64,000 nt of DNA from Palsa-360 sp963710315. Its GTDB lineage: Bacteria; Acidobacteriota; Terriglobia; Acidiferrales; UBA7541. The stretch is from NCBI GenBank assembly GCA_963710315.1, contig CAVPZW010000001.1, positions 124,001 to 188,000 on the forward strand, given 5' to 3'. The notes below the pieces were generated by a model. That model saw nothing but the letters and a program-made list of their open reading frames with translations, ran no database searches and had not been told where the DNA came from. A program made the position numbers and the translations under genes. Shown here in pieces: positions 52,861 to 61,721 of the stretch (the first letter of the stretch is position 1; each line of letters starts with the position of its first letter).

Positions 52861-52893
52861 AAAAAACCCGCTGGCGCTTACCGCGCCAGCGGG
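52861..52893 (-). terminator. Strong terminator in the his leader (attenuator)
   Basis: An 11-bp perfect stem (cccgctggcgc at 52867-52877, gcgccagcggg at 52883-52893) with a 5-nt loop, followed on the minus strand by a run of six Ts. It lies 38 nt before the hisI start and downstream of the His-rich leader ORF, the position of a transcription attenuator. Confidence 0.85.
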
Positions 52894-52917
52894 CCGATGA
52901 GTGCGAATTTCGATGCG

Positions 52918-52993
52918 CTACTCAAGCCTCCGCGGGCACGGTCTTGCGCCGTGATGATGATGGATGACCGTGATGTCGCGCGGAGAAATTCAT
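52918..52993 (-). CDS. hisL: Putative histidine-operon leader peptide (His-rich)
   Basis: A short ORF just downstream of the promoter. From ATG 52993 the displayed frame reads MNFSARHHGHPSSSRRK and stops at 52922-52924. The DNA holds catcacggtcat-c-catcatcatcac; removing one C, as in many other frames of this window, gives MNFSARHHGHHHHHGARPCP and stops at 52918. That is seven His codons in nine positions. The complement of CTCCGCG (52979-52985) can pair with CGCGGAG (52928-52934), enclosing the His codons, which is what a ribosome-sensitive leader helix would do. There is no Shine-Dalgarno; with the -10 box ending at 53004 the message probably begins at or within a few bases of the ATG, so translation would be near-leaderless. 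Assignment rests on composition and position. Confidence 0.7.
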
Positions 52994-53003
52994 GGCAAAA
53001 GAA

Positions 53004-53032
53004 AATATACAGGAGCGGACGACTCTCGTCAA
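53004..53032 (-). promoter_or_regulatory. Sigma-70-type promoter of the his operon
   Basis: -35 TTGACG (complement of 53027-53032) and -10 TATATT (complement of 53004-53009) with an exact 17-bp spacer. A start site near 52996 is expected. It directs transcription through the His leader, attenuator and hisI. Confidence 0.75.
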
Positions 53033-53048
53033 GAGAAGCGATGGCAGC

Positions 53049-53609
53049 TCAGTCCAGCAGCTTTAGTGCAATATGAAACACGGATGCAGCGACGCACGCG
53101 CCGGCCACGCCCGCGAAGCAATTCCCAGGAACCAGAAGATGCGCTTTCGCGAGAGCAGCGCCAGCGAAGAAATCACCAGGGCGATTTCCAGAAACACTTC
53201 CCCCAGATCGAAGCGGTCCGCCTTTCGCTGCGCGCCTGCGGACTCATTCTCGAAATCCTTGGCCTGCTCCTCGATTTCGCTCTGTTCCTTCGTATATCGT
53301 TCCGACTTTCCTCTGATACTTCTCGCGGACTTTCTCGGCCTGCTCCTTGTCCTTGAAATTCGATCAAGGCCAGCACGTCGATGCTCATTTCATAGTTGTG
53401 CAGGCGAATATTTTTGGCCTGGTAGTAGGCCCACTGATCGGTGGCGCGATTCTGCAACATCAGTTCCTCGGTGTGCGAGCGGTGTCCCACAGGGAAACGA
53501 CGGCGACGCACACGGCGAGGATGGCCATGGTGACGGAAATAGGAGCCAGCGAGGATTCTCGCGCCCTTGTTCGGCGTTTTCGCTGAAGTTCGCTTAGTTC
53601 ATCCGCCAT
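53049..53609 (-). CDS. DUF4337 membrane protein, several frame breaks
   Basis: About 187 aa corrected. Starts MADELSELQRKRRTRARESS with a first membrane segment LAPISVTMAILAVCVAVVSL. After a break near 53490, GHRSHTEELMLQNRATDQWA and YYQAKNIRLHNYEMSIDVLA follow: the pattern HRSHxEExxLQxxAxDQWAYY is typical of DUF4337. After another near 53360, KEQAEKVREKY-like text and EQAKDFENESA appear in a different frame, then a C-terminal membrane segment and a conserved end ASVFHIALKLLD (stop at 53049). The function of DUF4337 is unknown. It lies between the heme operon and the his promoter on the same strand. Confidence 0.75.
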
Positions 53610-53788
53610 GAATTCTCGCTCCTTTTGATTAGTGCTTTGACTTGAGTTCCATTTCCGCTTACTTTGTTGCGCTGGCATTCCGCCGGAGATTTTCACTGTC
53701 ATGAACAAGTGCAAGCTGCTGTCGGGACGCTGGCGCTACAAGAACGCCTTCAGCATGCAGTGAAGTCTGTGCAAAACGCGGCAGTCTA

Positions 53789-55110
53789 CTATGCGATACG
53801 GCCGCCAGGCTTTCGCGGCAGGCAGCAATGGTGCGGATCGATGTCCGCGTCGGAATGCGCCGCGGAAACAAACAGCGCTTCAAATTGCGAGGGCGCAAGA
53901 AAAATTCCGCGGTCGAGCATGGCGCGGAAGAATGCGGCGAAGCGCCGCGTGTCGCATTTCTTCGCCGCGGCATAGTTCGTGTACAGGCTCGCGCGAAAAG
54001 AAAAGTGTGAGCAGCGAACCCACACGGGCCGCCGTGGCGGAGACGCCCGTTTCCCGCAGCGCCGAGGCGATTCCGTCCCCGAGACGCTTCGCGCGCGCGT
54101 CCGAGCGATTCGTAAAATCCCGGGCGCTGCAAGCAGATCGAGCGACGCGATTCCCGCGCTCATCGCCAGCGGATTTCCGGAAAGCGTTCCCGCCTGGTAC
54201 ACCGGGCCCGAGCGGCGCAACGCGGTCCATCAAGTCGCGGCGGCCGCCGTACGCGGCAACCGGCAGTCCTCCGCCGATGATTTTGCCGAGCGTCGTGAGG
54301 TCCGGCGTAATGCCGAACATAGTTTGCGCGCCGCCATAGCAAACGCGGAAGCCGGTGATCACTTCATCGAAAATCAGCAGCGCGCCGTGGCGCGTGGTGA
54401 TTTCGCGCAGGGACTTCGGAGAAACCCGGGCTGCGGCGGGACCACGCCCATATTCGCGGCGATGGGTTCGACGATCACCGCGGCGATTTTGTCCCGATGC
54501 TGGTCGAAAAGTTTTTCGACCGCCGCGGCATCGTTGTAAGGCGCATTGAGCGTCAGCGCCGCGAGCGCCTGCGGCACGCCGGGACACGCGGCGATTCCAA
54601 GCGTCGCGAGGCCCGAGCCGGCTTCGGAAAGAAAACTGTCGGAGTGGCCGTGATAGCAGCCTTCGAACTTGACGATCAGGTCGCGGCCGGTTGCGGCGCG
54701 CGCCAGGCGCACGGCGCTCATCGTCGCTTCGGTGCCGGAACTGACGAACCTCACTTTTTCGCAGGACGGAAGAGCCGTGCGGATGCGCGTGGCGAGTTCG
54801 ACTTCGAGTTCGGTGGGCATGCCGTAACTGGTGCCGCGCCGCGCCTGCTCGGCGATGGCCTGCGACGACCTTGGGATGCGCGTGGCCCAGAATCAGCGCG
54901 CCCCACGAGCAGACGTAGTCGATGTATTCGTTGCCGTCGGCGTCCCACAGGCGCGCGCCGCTGGCACGGTCCACAACGATGGGCTCGCCGCCCACGGCGC
55001 GAAAGGCGCGCACAGGGCTGTTCACGCCGCCGACCAGCACTTCGGTCGCGCGGCGAAAAATCTCCTCGCGAGTGAGGCCGTTGCAATTTGCCTGGTTTGG
55101 GTGAGCTCAT
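53789..55110 (-). CDS. hemL: HemL, glutamate-1-semialdehyde 2,1-aminomutase, heavily frameshifted
   Basis: About 440 aa corrected, normal for HemL. ATG 55110 (MSSPKPGKLQ) then, after an extra base near 55080, GLTREEIFRRATEVLVGGVN and SPVRAFRAVGGEPIVVDRAS. Further blocks in shifting frames: NEYIDYVCSWGALILGHAHP, YGMPTELEVELATRIRTALP, FVSSGTEATMSAVRLARAAT, LIVKFEGCYHGHSDSFLSEA, ALLIFDEVITGFRVCYGGAQ, PLP-Lys TTLGKIIGGGLPVAAYGG, YQAGTLSGNPLAMSAGIASL, and SDADIDRTIAA near the end. At least five breaks are needed. Converts glutamate-1-semialdehyde to 5-aminolevulinate (C5 pathway). The 3' end is uncertain: correcting the last break moves the stop to 53659. Confidence 0.9.
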
Positions 55111-55147
55111 CGTCGCCTGTGGATGAAAGTCTTTCTGTCAGCCTTGC

Positions 55148-56126
55148 CTAGCAATTCTTCAGCCAGCGCGCGGCATCTTTGGCATGATACGTGAGAATGA
55201 TGCTGGCGCCCGCGCGATGAATGGCGGTCAGAATTTCCATCACGATGCGCTTCTCTTCGATCCAGCCGTTGGCGGCAGCCGCCTTGACCATGGCATATTC
55301 TCCGCTGACGTTGTACGCGCCAATCGGCACGCTGAACGTTTCGCGCACCCGCTGAATGATGTCGAGATAGGCCAGCGCAGGCTTCACCATGACCATGTCG
55401 GCGCCCTCGGCCAGGTCCAGTTCCACTTCGCGCAGCGCCTCGCGCGCGTTGGCCGGGTCCATCTGATAGCCGCGCCGGTCGCCAAACTGCGGCGCGGACT
55501 CCGCAGCCTCGCGAAACGGGCCGTAAAATCCGGAACAATATTTTGCCGCGTAGCTCATGATGGCGATGTCCTGAAATCCCGCGCCATCCAGCGCCTTGCG
55601 AATCGCGCCCACGCGGCCGTCCATCATGTCCGAAGGCGCAACGATGTCCGCGCCGGCGCGTGCATGCGAAAGCGATTCCGCGGCCAGCAATTCCAGCGTG
55701 GGATCGTTCTTCACTTCCCCGTTTTCCACAATGCCGCAATGCCCGTGGTCGGTGTATTCGCACAGACACACATCGGTCATCACCAATAGATTTAATTTGG
55801 CATGGCGAACCGCTTCAATGGCGCGTTGCACCACGCCATCCGCCGCATACGCCTCGGTGCCGCATGGCGTCTTTTTTATCCGGGATGCCGAACAGAATAA
55901 TTCCCGGAATGCCAAGCTGCTCCACTTCGCGGCATTCCTCGAGAAACATGTCCACCGATTGCTGCGCGACGCCCGGCATCGATCCAATGGGATTGCGCAC
56001 ATTCTTGCCGGGGCACACAAACATCGGATAGATGAAGCCGTGCGTGGACAGCCGAGTTTCGCGCGCCAAGGAACGGATCGCTTCGTTGCGTCGCAGCCGG
56101 CGCGGTCTGGTTACTGGAAAACTCAT
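55148..56126 (-). CDS. hemB: HemB, 5-aminolevulinate dehydratase (porphobilinogen synthase), one break
   Basis: About 326 aa. ATG 56126 overlaps the hemD stop (ATGA). N-terminal part: RLRRNEAIRSLARETRLS, FIYPMFVCPGKNVRNPIGSM, GIPGIILFGIPDKKDA. A break near 55868 leads into GTEAYAADGVVQRAIEAVRH. Zinc-site cysteines are in MTDVCLCEYTDHGHCGIV, so this is the Zn-type enzyme. The two active-site lysines are in IMSYAAKYCSGFYGPFREA and DMVMVKPALAYLDIIQRV. It joins two ALA molecules into porphobilinogen. 37 nt separate it from hemL. Confidence 0.95.
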
Positions 56127-56932
56127 AGGGCCCTCGCTTTTGAGCCTGCACTTGCCGAAAAATAATTTGCAATTGCCGTTCCCATGGATTCCGCGGTGGC
56201 CAGCGGCGCTTCGATGGCCACTGGCAAGCCGGCGTTTCGCAAAGCCGCAGCCGTCACCGGGCCGACCGCGGCCAGCGCCACTTTGGCCGCCAAACGGGAG
56301 AGCGCATCCTTGCCAAGCTCGGCGCACATATTCTCAACCGCGGACGGGCTAAAGAATGAAATGACGTCCACCTGTGCTTCGCGAATTGCCCGCATCACCG
56401 CGGGATCGACCACGCCCAAGCCTCCCGTATGATACGCCACAACTTCCGTGACCTCCGCGCCACCAGCCCTCAGCGCGTTCGGCAAGTCGGGCCGGGCGCG
56501 CTCGCTGCGCGGCAAAAGCATTTTCTTGCCTGCAAGCGACGCGGAAAGCTCGCGCGCCAGCGCCGTGCCAATGAATTCCTGCGCCACATGATCGACGGAG
56601 AATCCTTCAGCGGCCACGGCACTTGCGGTCGCAGGGCCGACAGCGGCGCAACGAAATGTTGCACCATGGCTGGGCACGACTTCCAGCTTGCGGCAACGGG
56701 CCGCAAAAAATCGAGCCGCATTTGCGCTGGTGAACAAGATCCAATCGTACGCGCCAAGCGAATGGATGGCGCGATCCAGCTCGGTGGTTTCGGATGGCTC
56801 GGAAAAACTCACGGCTGGAAATAACATCACAATCGCGCCCATATTTTCAAGGCGCGCCATCAGGTCGCGAGCCTGCTCGACGGCGCGTGTGAGCACAATG
56901 CGCTTCCCTTCGAGCGGCCGCGACGCGCTCAC
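56123..56932 (-). CDS. hemD: HemD, uroporphyrinogen-III synthase
   Basis: 269 aa from GTG (complement of 56930-56932), which overlaps the hemC stop as GTGA; the longer frame to 56980 lies inside hemC. Family features: PLEGKRIVLTRAVEQARDLM, YDWILFTSANAARFFAARC, CAAVGPATASAVAAEGFS, LLPRSERARPDLPNALRAGG, VDVISFFSPSAVENMCAELG and VALAAVGPVTAAALRNAGLP. These are the two halves of the HemD fold. It closes the linear tetrapyrrole made by HemC and inverts ring D. Intact frame, in the middle of the tightly overlapped heme operon. Confidence 0.93.
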   Translation of the reverse strand: MSASRPLEGKRIVLTRAVEQARDLMARLENMGAIVMLFPAVSFSEPSETTELDRAIHSLGAYDWILFTSANAARFFAARCRKLEVVPSHGATFRCAAVGPATASAVAAEGFSVDHVAQEFIGTALARELSASLAGKKMLLPRSERARPDLPNALRAGGAEVTEVVAYHTGGLGVVDPAVMRAIREAQVDVISFFSPSAVENMCAELGKDALSRLAAKVALAAVGPVTAAALRNAGLPVAIEAPLATAESMGTAIANYFSASAGSKARAL

Positions 56933-57858
56933 GCGCGTGTCCCGCGGCTTTCGCTCTCCAGCAAATCCTTTGCGCCGCACTCGCGCAATTTTTGGGCGAC
57001 TCGCCTGCCAATCGCTTCGGCCTCGTGGATCGGGCCAGAATCTTTTTCATGCATGCGCTGCTTGCCGTCCGGCGATAGCACCACCACATCCAGCAAAAGT
57101 TCCCCGTCCACCACACGGCCCCACGCGCCAATCGGCACCTGGCAACCGCCGCCCAGGCCGGCAAGCGCGGAACGTTCCGCGACAACCGCGCCGCGAGTTT
57201 CGGCATGCTCCAGAATTGCAAGGATGCGCAAGGTCTCGGCATCTTTGGCGCGCGCTTCGATCCCAATCGCGCCCTGTCCCGCCGCGGGCAGGCTCACTTC
57301 GTGCGGCAGGGACTCGCTGATATTTGCGCTCAAACCGAGGCGGTCGAGTCCCGCCTTGGCCAGCACAATCGCGTCGTAATCTCCGCGCCTCAACTTTTCG
57401 ATGCGTGTGTCCACGTTCCCGCGAAGTTCGAGCATCTGCAAATCATGCCGCTGGTAAAGCAATTGCGACTGGCGGCGCAGGCTGCTAGTGCCAACACGCG
57501 CCCCTTGGGGCAAGGAGTCCAGCGTGGCCCCGGACGAAGAAAGCAGCGCGTCGCGCACGTCTTCCCTCTTGCCAATGGCGGCGATGGTCAAGCCTTCGGG
57601 CAATTCCGTGGGCACATCCTTCATGCTGTGAACGGCTAGGTCCACGCGCTCTTCCAGCAGCGCGTCCTCGAGTTCCTTGATGAAGACGCCCTTGGTTCCC
57701 ATCTGGCTGAAACTCATTTGCTGAAATTTATCGCCGGAAGTCTTGATGATGACAATCTCTGGCTCGACGCCGGTCGTCTCGCGCAGCATCTGCGCCACGC
57801 TTCGCGACTGCCACAACGCAAGCGCGCTGCCCCTTGTGCCGATTCGCAGCGCCTTCAA
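56929..57858 (-). CDS. hemC: HemC, hydroxymethylbilane synthase (porphobilinogen deaminase)
   Basis: 309 aa. ATG 57858 overlaps the hemA stop (ATGA). Starts MKALRIGTRGSALALWQSRS. Conserved parts: GDKFQQMSFSQMGTKGVFIK, DLAVHSMKDVPTELPEGLTI, RVGTSSLRRQSQLLYQRHDL, LRGNVDTRIEKLRRGDYDAI, LPAAGQGAIGIEARA. The dipyrromethane cofactor Cys is in LAGLGGGCQVPIGAWG. It polymerises four porphobilinogens. Frame intact; the stop overlaps hemD. Confidence 0.97.
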   Translation of the reverse strand: MKALRIGTRGSALALWQSRSVAQMLRETTGVEPEIVIIKTSGDKFQQMSFSQMGTKGVFIKELEDALLEERVDLAVHSMKDVPTELPEGLTIAAIGKREDVRDALLSSSGATLDSLPQGARVGTSSLRRQSQLLYQRHDLQMLELRGNVDTRIEKLRRGDYDAIVLAKAGLDRLGLSANISESLPHEVSLPAAGQGAIGIEARAKDAETLRILAILEHAETRGAVVAERSALAGLGGGCQVPIGAWGRVVDGELLLDVVVLSPDGKQRMHEKDSGPIHEAEAIGRRVAQKLRECGAKDLLESESRGTRA

Positions 57859-59132
57859 GGCTTCTCCTGGTTGAGCCGGAAGAGATCGCGTATGGCTTCG
57901 AAGTTCTGGAGTTTCCTGCGCAACTCCGGAATGCCGCGCATGCGTTCCGCCGGAGTGATGACCACACGTTCCAGAAGCTCCTGCAGCATGGCGGCAACCT
58001 GCGCGCGGTCCGCTTCCGAAAGATTGGGCATGGAGGCAAGCCGCTCCTGAACAAAGGCCTCTCGTTCGGCAATCATCTTGTTGCGAAGGTCTCCAAGCAC
58101 CGCGCCCGCGGCCACACCCGCCTGCCAGTGCAAAAATTTGTTGACCTGCTCGTCGATGATGGCTTCGGCGCGCGGCACTTCAGCCGTACGAGTCTTCTTA
58201 TTTTGTTCCACAATTTCGGTCAGATCGTCGATGTTGTACAGATAGGTGTTGTAGATGTCCGCAACGTCCGAGGAAATGTTTCGCGGAACTCCCAGGTCAA
58301 TCAGCAGCATGGCCCGGTTGCCGCGCGCCGCCATGGCCCGCTCGACAATGGCCCGCGTCAAGACAGGCTCGGCCGACGAGACCGAAGTCACGATCAAATC
58401 CGGCCAATCCAGCGAACTCGTCAGACTCTCCCAGGGCAGCACTTCCCCGCCGAATCGCGCTGCGAGATCCACGGCGTGTTCCGGCGTGCGATTGATGACT
58501 CGCAATTGCTTGATGCCTCGGTCGGTGAGATGCCGCACCACCTGCTCGCTGGTCGCGCCTGCTCCCACGATCAGCGCGCGATGATTGTTCAGTTTTCCGA
58601 AAATGCGTTCGGCCAGTTTTACGCCGGCGAACGCCACGGAAACCGGCCCCTTGCCCAGTTCCGTTTCGTTGCGAACGCGCTTGCCGACTTCCAGAGCGGC
58701 CTGGAACATGCGGTTGAGCACAGGGCCCGTTTCTCCGCGGTCCAGCGCGATCTGGTAGGCGTCGCGCACCTGGCCCAGAATTTCCGCTTCGCCCAGAAAC
58801 ATGGAATCCAGCCCCGCCGATACGCGGAACAAATGGCGCACGGCATGGCTGTCGCGATGCCGGTAGAGCGAGCCGCCCAATTCGATCAGGGAAAGTTGGT
58901 GGAAGGACGCAACGAACAATTCCACGGCGCCCGCTCCATCCGTGGCGTCTTCGCGCGGAACTCCGTACAGTTCGCTGCGATTGCATGTCGAGAGCACCAG
59001 CGATTCCTCGAGGATGCCGCGCGAACGCAGCTGCTCGGCGGCCTCGCGCGCCTGCTCCGGCGTGAAGGCCACGCGCTCCCGCAAATCGACCGAAGCCGTG
59101 CGGTGATTCAGTCCGATGAGAACGATTTCCAT
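57855..59132 (-). CDS. hemA: HemA, glutamyl-tRNA reductase
   Basis: 425 aa. Starts MEIVLIGLNHRTASVDLRER. Catalytic Cys in LVLSTCNRSELYG. Further features: RHLFRVSAGLDSMFLGEAEI, ILGQVRDAYQIALDRGETGP, the NADPH-binding part HRALIVGAGATSEQVVRHL, and a C-terminal dimerisation helix region (LASMPNLSEADRAQVAAML). It reduces Glu-tRNA(Glu) to glutamate-1-semialdehyde, the rate-limiting step of the C5 heme route. It is 48 nt downstream of hemX. Confidence 0.97.
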   Translation of the reverse strand: MEIVLIGLNHRTASVDLRERVAFTPEQAREAAEQLRSRGILEESLVLSTCNRSELYGVPREDATDGAGAVELFVASFHQLSLIELGGSLYRHRDSHAVRHLFRVSAGLDSMFLGEAEILGQVRDAYQIALDRGETGPVLNRMFQAALEVGKRVRNETELGKGPVSVAFAGVKLAERIFGKLNNHRALIVGAGATSEQVVRHLTDRGIKQLRVINRTPEHAVDLAARFGGEVLPWESLTSSLDWPDLIVTSVSSAEPVLTRAIVERAMAARGNRAMLLIDLGVPRNISSDVADIYNTYLYNIDDLTEIVEQNKKTRTAEVPRAEAIIDEQVNKFLHWQAGVAAGAVLGDLRNKMIAEREAFVQERLASMPNLSEADRAQVAAMLQELLERVVITPAERMRGIPELRRKLQNFEAIRDLFRLNQEKP

Positions 59133-59180
59133 TTGCGAAAGGCCCGATCAGCTCCCCGGATTCCCCGCTTGCGAATCCGT

Positions 59181-59993
59181 TCAGAAATACCGGTGAAAAT
59201 GAGAAAGATACCGATTCACAATGCTGTAACTAAAAATCACAAACATGAAATTGAATATGCAAAACGCGGAAGCGCGCGCTCCGCGCCACGCCGCCGTGCG
59301 CGATAGAAGTATGTAGCCCACATAAATCAACAGGATCAGGACCGTGACGATCACTTTTGGATCGCCGTCCCAATACATTCCTCTTAGCCGGTGCGCCCAG
59401 ATCAGTCCGGCCGTCATTCCGGCGGCCAGCGAAGCGCAACCGATCAGAACGCTGCTGCGCGTCATGCGCTCCAGAACGTCCAGCGCCGGAAACCGCCAAC
59501 CCACCGCGCCCAGCTTGTGTTCGCGCAAGCGCCGATTCTGCACAAGAAAAATAATGCTGAGCACAAAAGAAATGGCGAAGGCCGAATACGCCAGAATGTT
59601 CAGCGTGACGTGAAACGCGAATAGCGGCCCCTGCGCGGGCGGCGCTTTCACGGGCCGCGCTTCGGGCAAGTGCGCCAGCAGGAACACGCCCAGCACAATG
59701 GGCAGCACAAACGGGCCGACCACGCGCCGGCGATGGATGGCCTCAAGACAAAGATAAGTGGCGGCCAGCAGCCAGGCAAAAAGCGAAAGCGAACCGAACA
59801 GATCATCGTACGGCACGGCGTGAATCAATCGCGACCGCGCCATTAGCGCGAGATAGTGAAGCCCCAATCCCACTACCAGGCACGAGGTAGCCCCAATCCC
59901 CGCGGGATGCGAAGGTTCGCGCAAATTCCAAACGTACAGCGCAAGACTCGCCGCGTAGAAAAGTAACGTCGCGATTACATAAGGACTGGTCAT
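59181..59993 (-). CDS. hemX: HemX-like / CcsA-family cytochrome c assembly membrane protein
   Basis: 270 aa from MTSPYVIATLLFYAASLALY; a longer frame to 60188 is unlikely. About eight membrane segments: GATSCLVVGLGLHYLALM, FGSLSLFAWLLAATYLCLEA, GPFVLPIVLGVFLLAHLP, FAFHVTLNILAYSAFAISF. The CcsA-like signature is in GLIWAHRLRGMYWDGDPKVI, close to the WGxxWxWD heme-handling motif but altered. HemX is encoded beside hemA in many bacteria and is thought to influence HemA level or heme transport. It is the first gene of the hem operon; its promoter should lie in the 298-bp gap to the divergent isochorismatase gene. Confidence 0.85.
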   Translation of the reverse strand: MTSPYVIATLLFYAASLALYVWNLREPSHPAGIGATSCLVVGLGLHYLALMARSRLIHAVPYDDLFGSLSLFAWLLAATYLCLEAIHRRRVVGPFVLPIVLGVFLLAHLPEARPVKAPPAQGPLFAFHVTLNILAYSAFAISFVLSIIFLVQNRRLREHKLGAVGWRFPALDVLERMTRSSVLIGCASLAAGMTAGLIWAHRLRGMYWDGDPKVIVTVLILLIYVGYILLSRTAAWRGARASAFCIFNFMFVIFSYSIVNRYLSHFHRYF

Positions 59994-60291
59994 GGTGTGC
60001 TGGCATCCGCAAAATGGGCCTTCCCTTCGACCCCTCGCAAATGTCCAATGCCAGAACATTATAGCCAAATCCCGAATCTGCAAGCACGAATACGCAGAAA
60101 AAAGTGTCGGGATAGTTTCCGGGAAGATCGTTCTCGGGAGTTGCCTGAAAATGCTCTGCTCAGTTCGCTGGTCTTGCTCTGGCGACAAATGCGTTGTGTC
60201 GAGATCAGTGGCAGCGTACGATGCCGCAGAAAGTTTGAGACAAGACTCACTTTGTCAGAGATAGATCAGATCGTATCAATCCAAGGAGAGC

Positions 60292-60954
60292 ATGATGTTC
60301 GACAAGAAGATGCTATTGCGTGGGCCAGCCGTGGCTGCTCTTGCAATGTTAATTACATTCGGCGCCGCATCCGTGGGAGCCGATATCCTGGACGACTGGT
60401 CGGCGGTAAAGCCGCCGCCGCTGCCCGAACTTAAAGCAGTGACGCTGGACGGTTCAACCACAGCCCTGCTCATTCTGGACCTCATGAAAATGAACTGCGG
60501 CGCACGTCCGCGCTGCGTGGCCTCGGTTCCCAATGTTCAGCGGCTGCACGACGCGGCACGCAAGGCGGGCGCCATGGTCTGGTACAGCTTTGTGGGCAGC
60601 GACGGCAAGGCCACGCCCGCGGACCAGATCGATCCCGGGTTTACGGCGCGCGACGGCGAATGGGTGCGCCAGAACGGGCCGGACAAATTTATCGGCTCCA
60701 ATCTGGAAGAAAAACTGAAAGCGCGCGGCATCAAGACAGTGATTGTCTGCGGAACTTCTTTCCAGGGTGTTGGGATTGGGACCGGGGGAGGCTCGGCGCA
60801 GCGCGGCTACAAGGTGATTATTCCGCTCGATTGCCTGTCATCCGAAGATACTTACATGGAGCAATACTCGGCGTGGCATCTGTACAAGGGCGCTCCTGCC
60901 GGCGTCACCAGCCAGGTAACCTTGACACGCAGCACCATGCTGAAATTCCAGTAG
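60292..60954 (+). CDS. Exported isochorismatase-like cysteine hydrolase
   Basis: 220 aa. ATG 60292 follows AAGGAGAGC at the usual distance; a second ATG is next to it. A signal peptide is seen (GPAVAALAMLITFGAASVGA). The fold is isochorismatase-like: catalytic Asp in TTALLILDLMKMNCG, the nucleophile Cys in TVIVCGTSFQGVGIGTGG, and GSNLEEKLKARGIK before it. A Lys of the triad is probably in DPGFTARDGEWVRQNGPDKF. The substrate is unknown; export is unusual for this family, which is normally cytoplasmic (nicotinamidase, isochorismatase). Divergent to hemX. Frame intact. Confidence 0.82.
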   Translation: MMFDKKMLLRGPAVAALAMLITFGAASVGADILDDWSAVKPPPLPELKAVTLDGSTTALLILDLMKMNCGARPRCVASVPNVQRLHDAARKAGAMVWYSFVGSDGKATPADQIDPGFTARDGEWVRQNGPDKFIGSNLEEKLKARGIKTVIVCGTSFQGVGIGTGGGSAQRGYKVIIPLDCLSSEDTYMEQYSAWHLYKGAPAGVTSQVTLTRSTMLKFQ

Positions 60955-60993
60955 TGCTCTGCTTCTAATTTCCCTTGCTCTTGCCCAGAAATA

Positions 60994-61025
60994 AATTGCA
61001 GGGCATGGCAACATGCCCCGCAATT
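60994..61025. terminator. Hairpin between convergent genes
   Basis: aattgcagggcatg (60994-61007) and catgccccgcaatt (61012-61025) pair with one mismatch. There is no T run, so termination is possible but not certain. It lies between the isochorismatase-like gene and the lipoprotein gene. Confidence 0.5.
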
Positions 61026-61064
61026 CAAACCAACTAATCTCTCTCAGCATTCCCTGGAGAAAAT

Positions 61065-61721
61065 TTAGGGCGTAGGGATGGAAGCCCCGGTTGTATTCGA
61101 GAACATGCTTTCCACGTTTGATGGGCTGACCCCGGTCACGGAAAATATATAGGACTGCCCGCTTTGAACATCCCAATCCGAATAAGACGTCACAATGACC
61201 GGAGAAGAATTCAGTTTGGTCCAGGAATCGCCCGAAGGTGACTTGAGATAAATGTTGTATCCGACCACGGTAGAAACGCTGGGCGCCCAGCCAATCGTGA
61301 CAGAATGCGAGGCGACCACCCCATTGCCCGTCAATGGCATATTAATGGGTGAGGCGGACGTGCTGCTGGTCAGAGAAACCGCCCCATTGACCGTGCCCGG
61401 TCCCGATGGCGCAAAGCTTACGGCCAACGTTACGTACTGGCCAGGCCCCACGGTGACTCCGGATCCGATACCCGAAGTTGCGAAACCTGCTCCTGTAACG
61501 GAATTCTGCTGCACGGTGAGCGGCATTCCTCCCGTATTAGAGAACGTCACTCCCAGTGTCGAATTACTCCCAACGGCCACGTCGCCAAAGTCCACATTCG
61601 AGTTATATACGGTCAAGATCGCAGGCGACGGAAGCGCGGCTGCGCCACCCGCTCCGCAACCCGCCGCAGCCAAAACTCCAGCCAGAAGACCGATGATTAA
61701 CCAATTGTATTTGTTATTCAT
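61065..61721 (-). CDS. Lipoprotein with ASH/choice-of-anchor-D-like and FN3-like domains
   Basis: 218 aa. Lipoprotein signal with lipobox AAGC (LIIGLLAGVLAAAGCGAGG). An Ig-like ASH-type domain follows (FGDVAVGSNSTLGVTFSNTG, SGIGSGVTVGPGQYVTLAVS, FAPSGPGTVNGAVSLTSS), then an FN3-like domain (VTIGWAPSVSTVVGYNIYLK, SYIFSVTGVSPSNVESMFSN). Such surface lipoproteins are frequent in Acidobacteriota; a binding or structural role at the outer membrane is likely. The start is MNNKYNWL. No clear operon partner. Confidence 0.8.
   Translation of the reverse strand: MNNKYNWLIIGLLAGVLAAAGCGAGGAAALPSPAILTVYNSNVDFGDVAVGSNSTLGVTFSNTGGMPLTVQQNSVTGAGFATSGIGSGVTVGPGQYVTLAVSFAPSGPGTVNGAVSLTSSTSASPINMPLTGNGVVASHSVTIGWAPSVSTVVGYNIYLKSPSGDSWTKLNSSPVIVTSYSDWDVQSGQSYIFSVTGVSPSNVESMFSNTTGASIPTP

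Noticed and set aside
53659..53788. hemL extending to 53659
   Set aside because: Correcting the last break opens this frame, but HemL proteins normally end close to SDADIDRTIAAxREA, and the length to 53789 already fits the family; left as uncertain.
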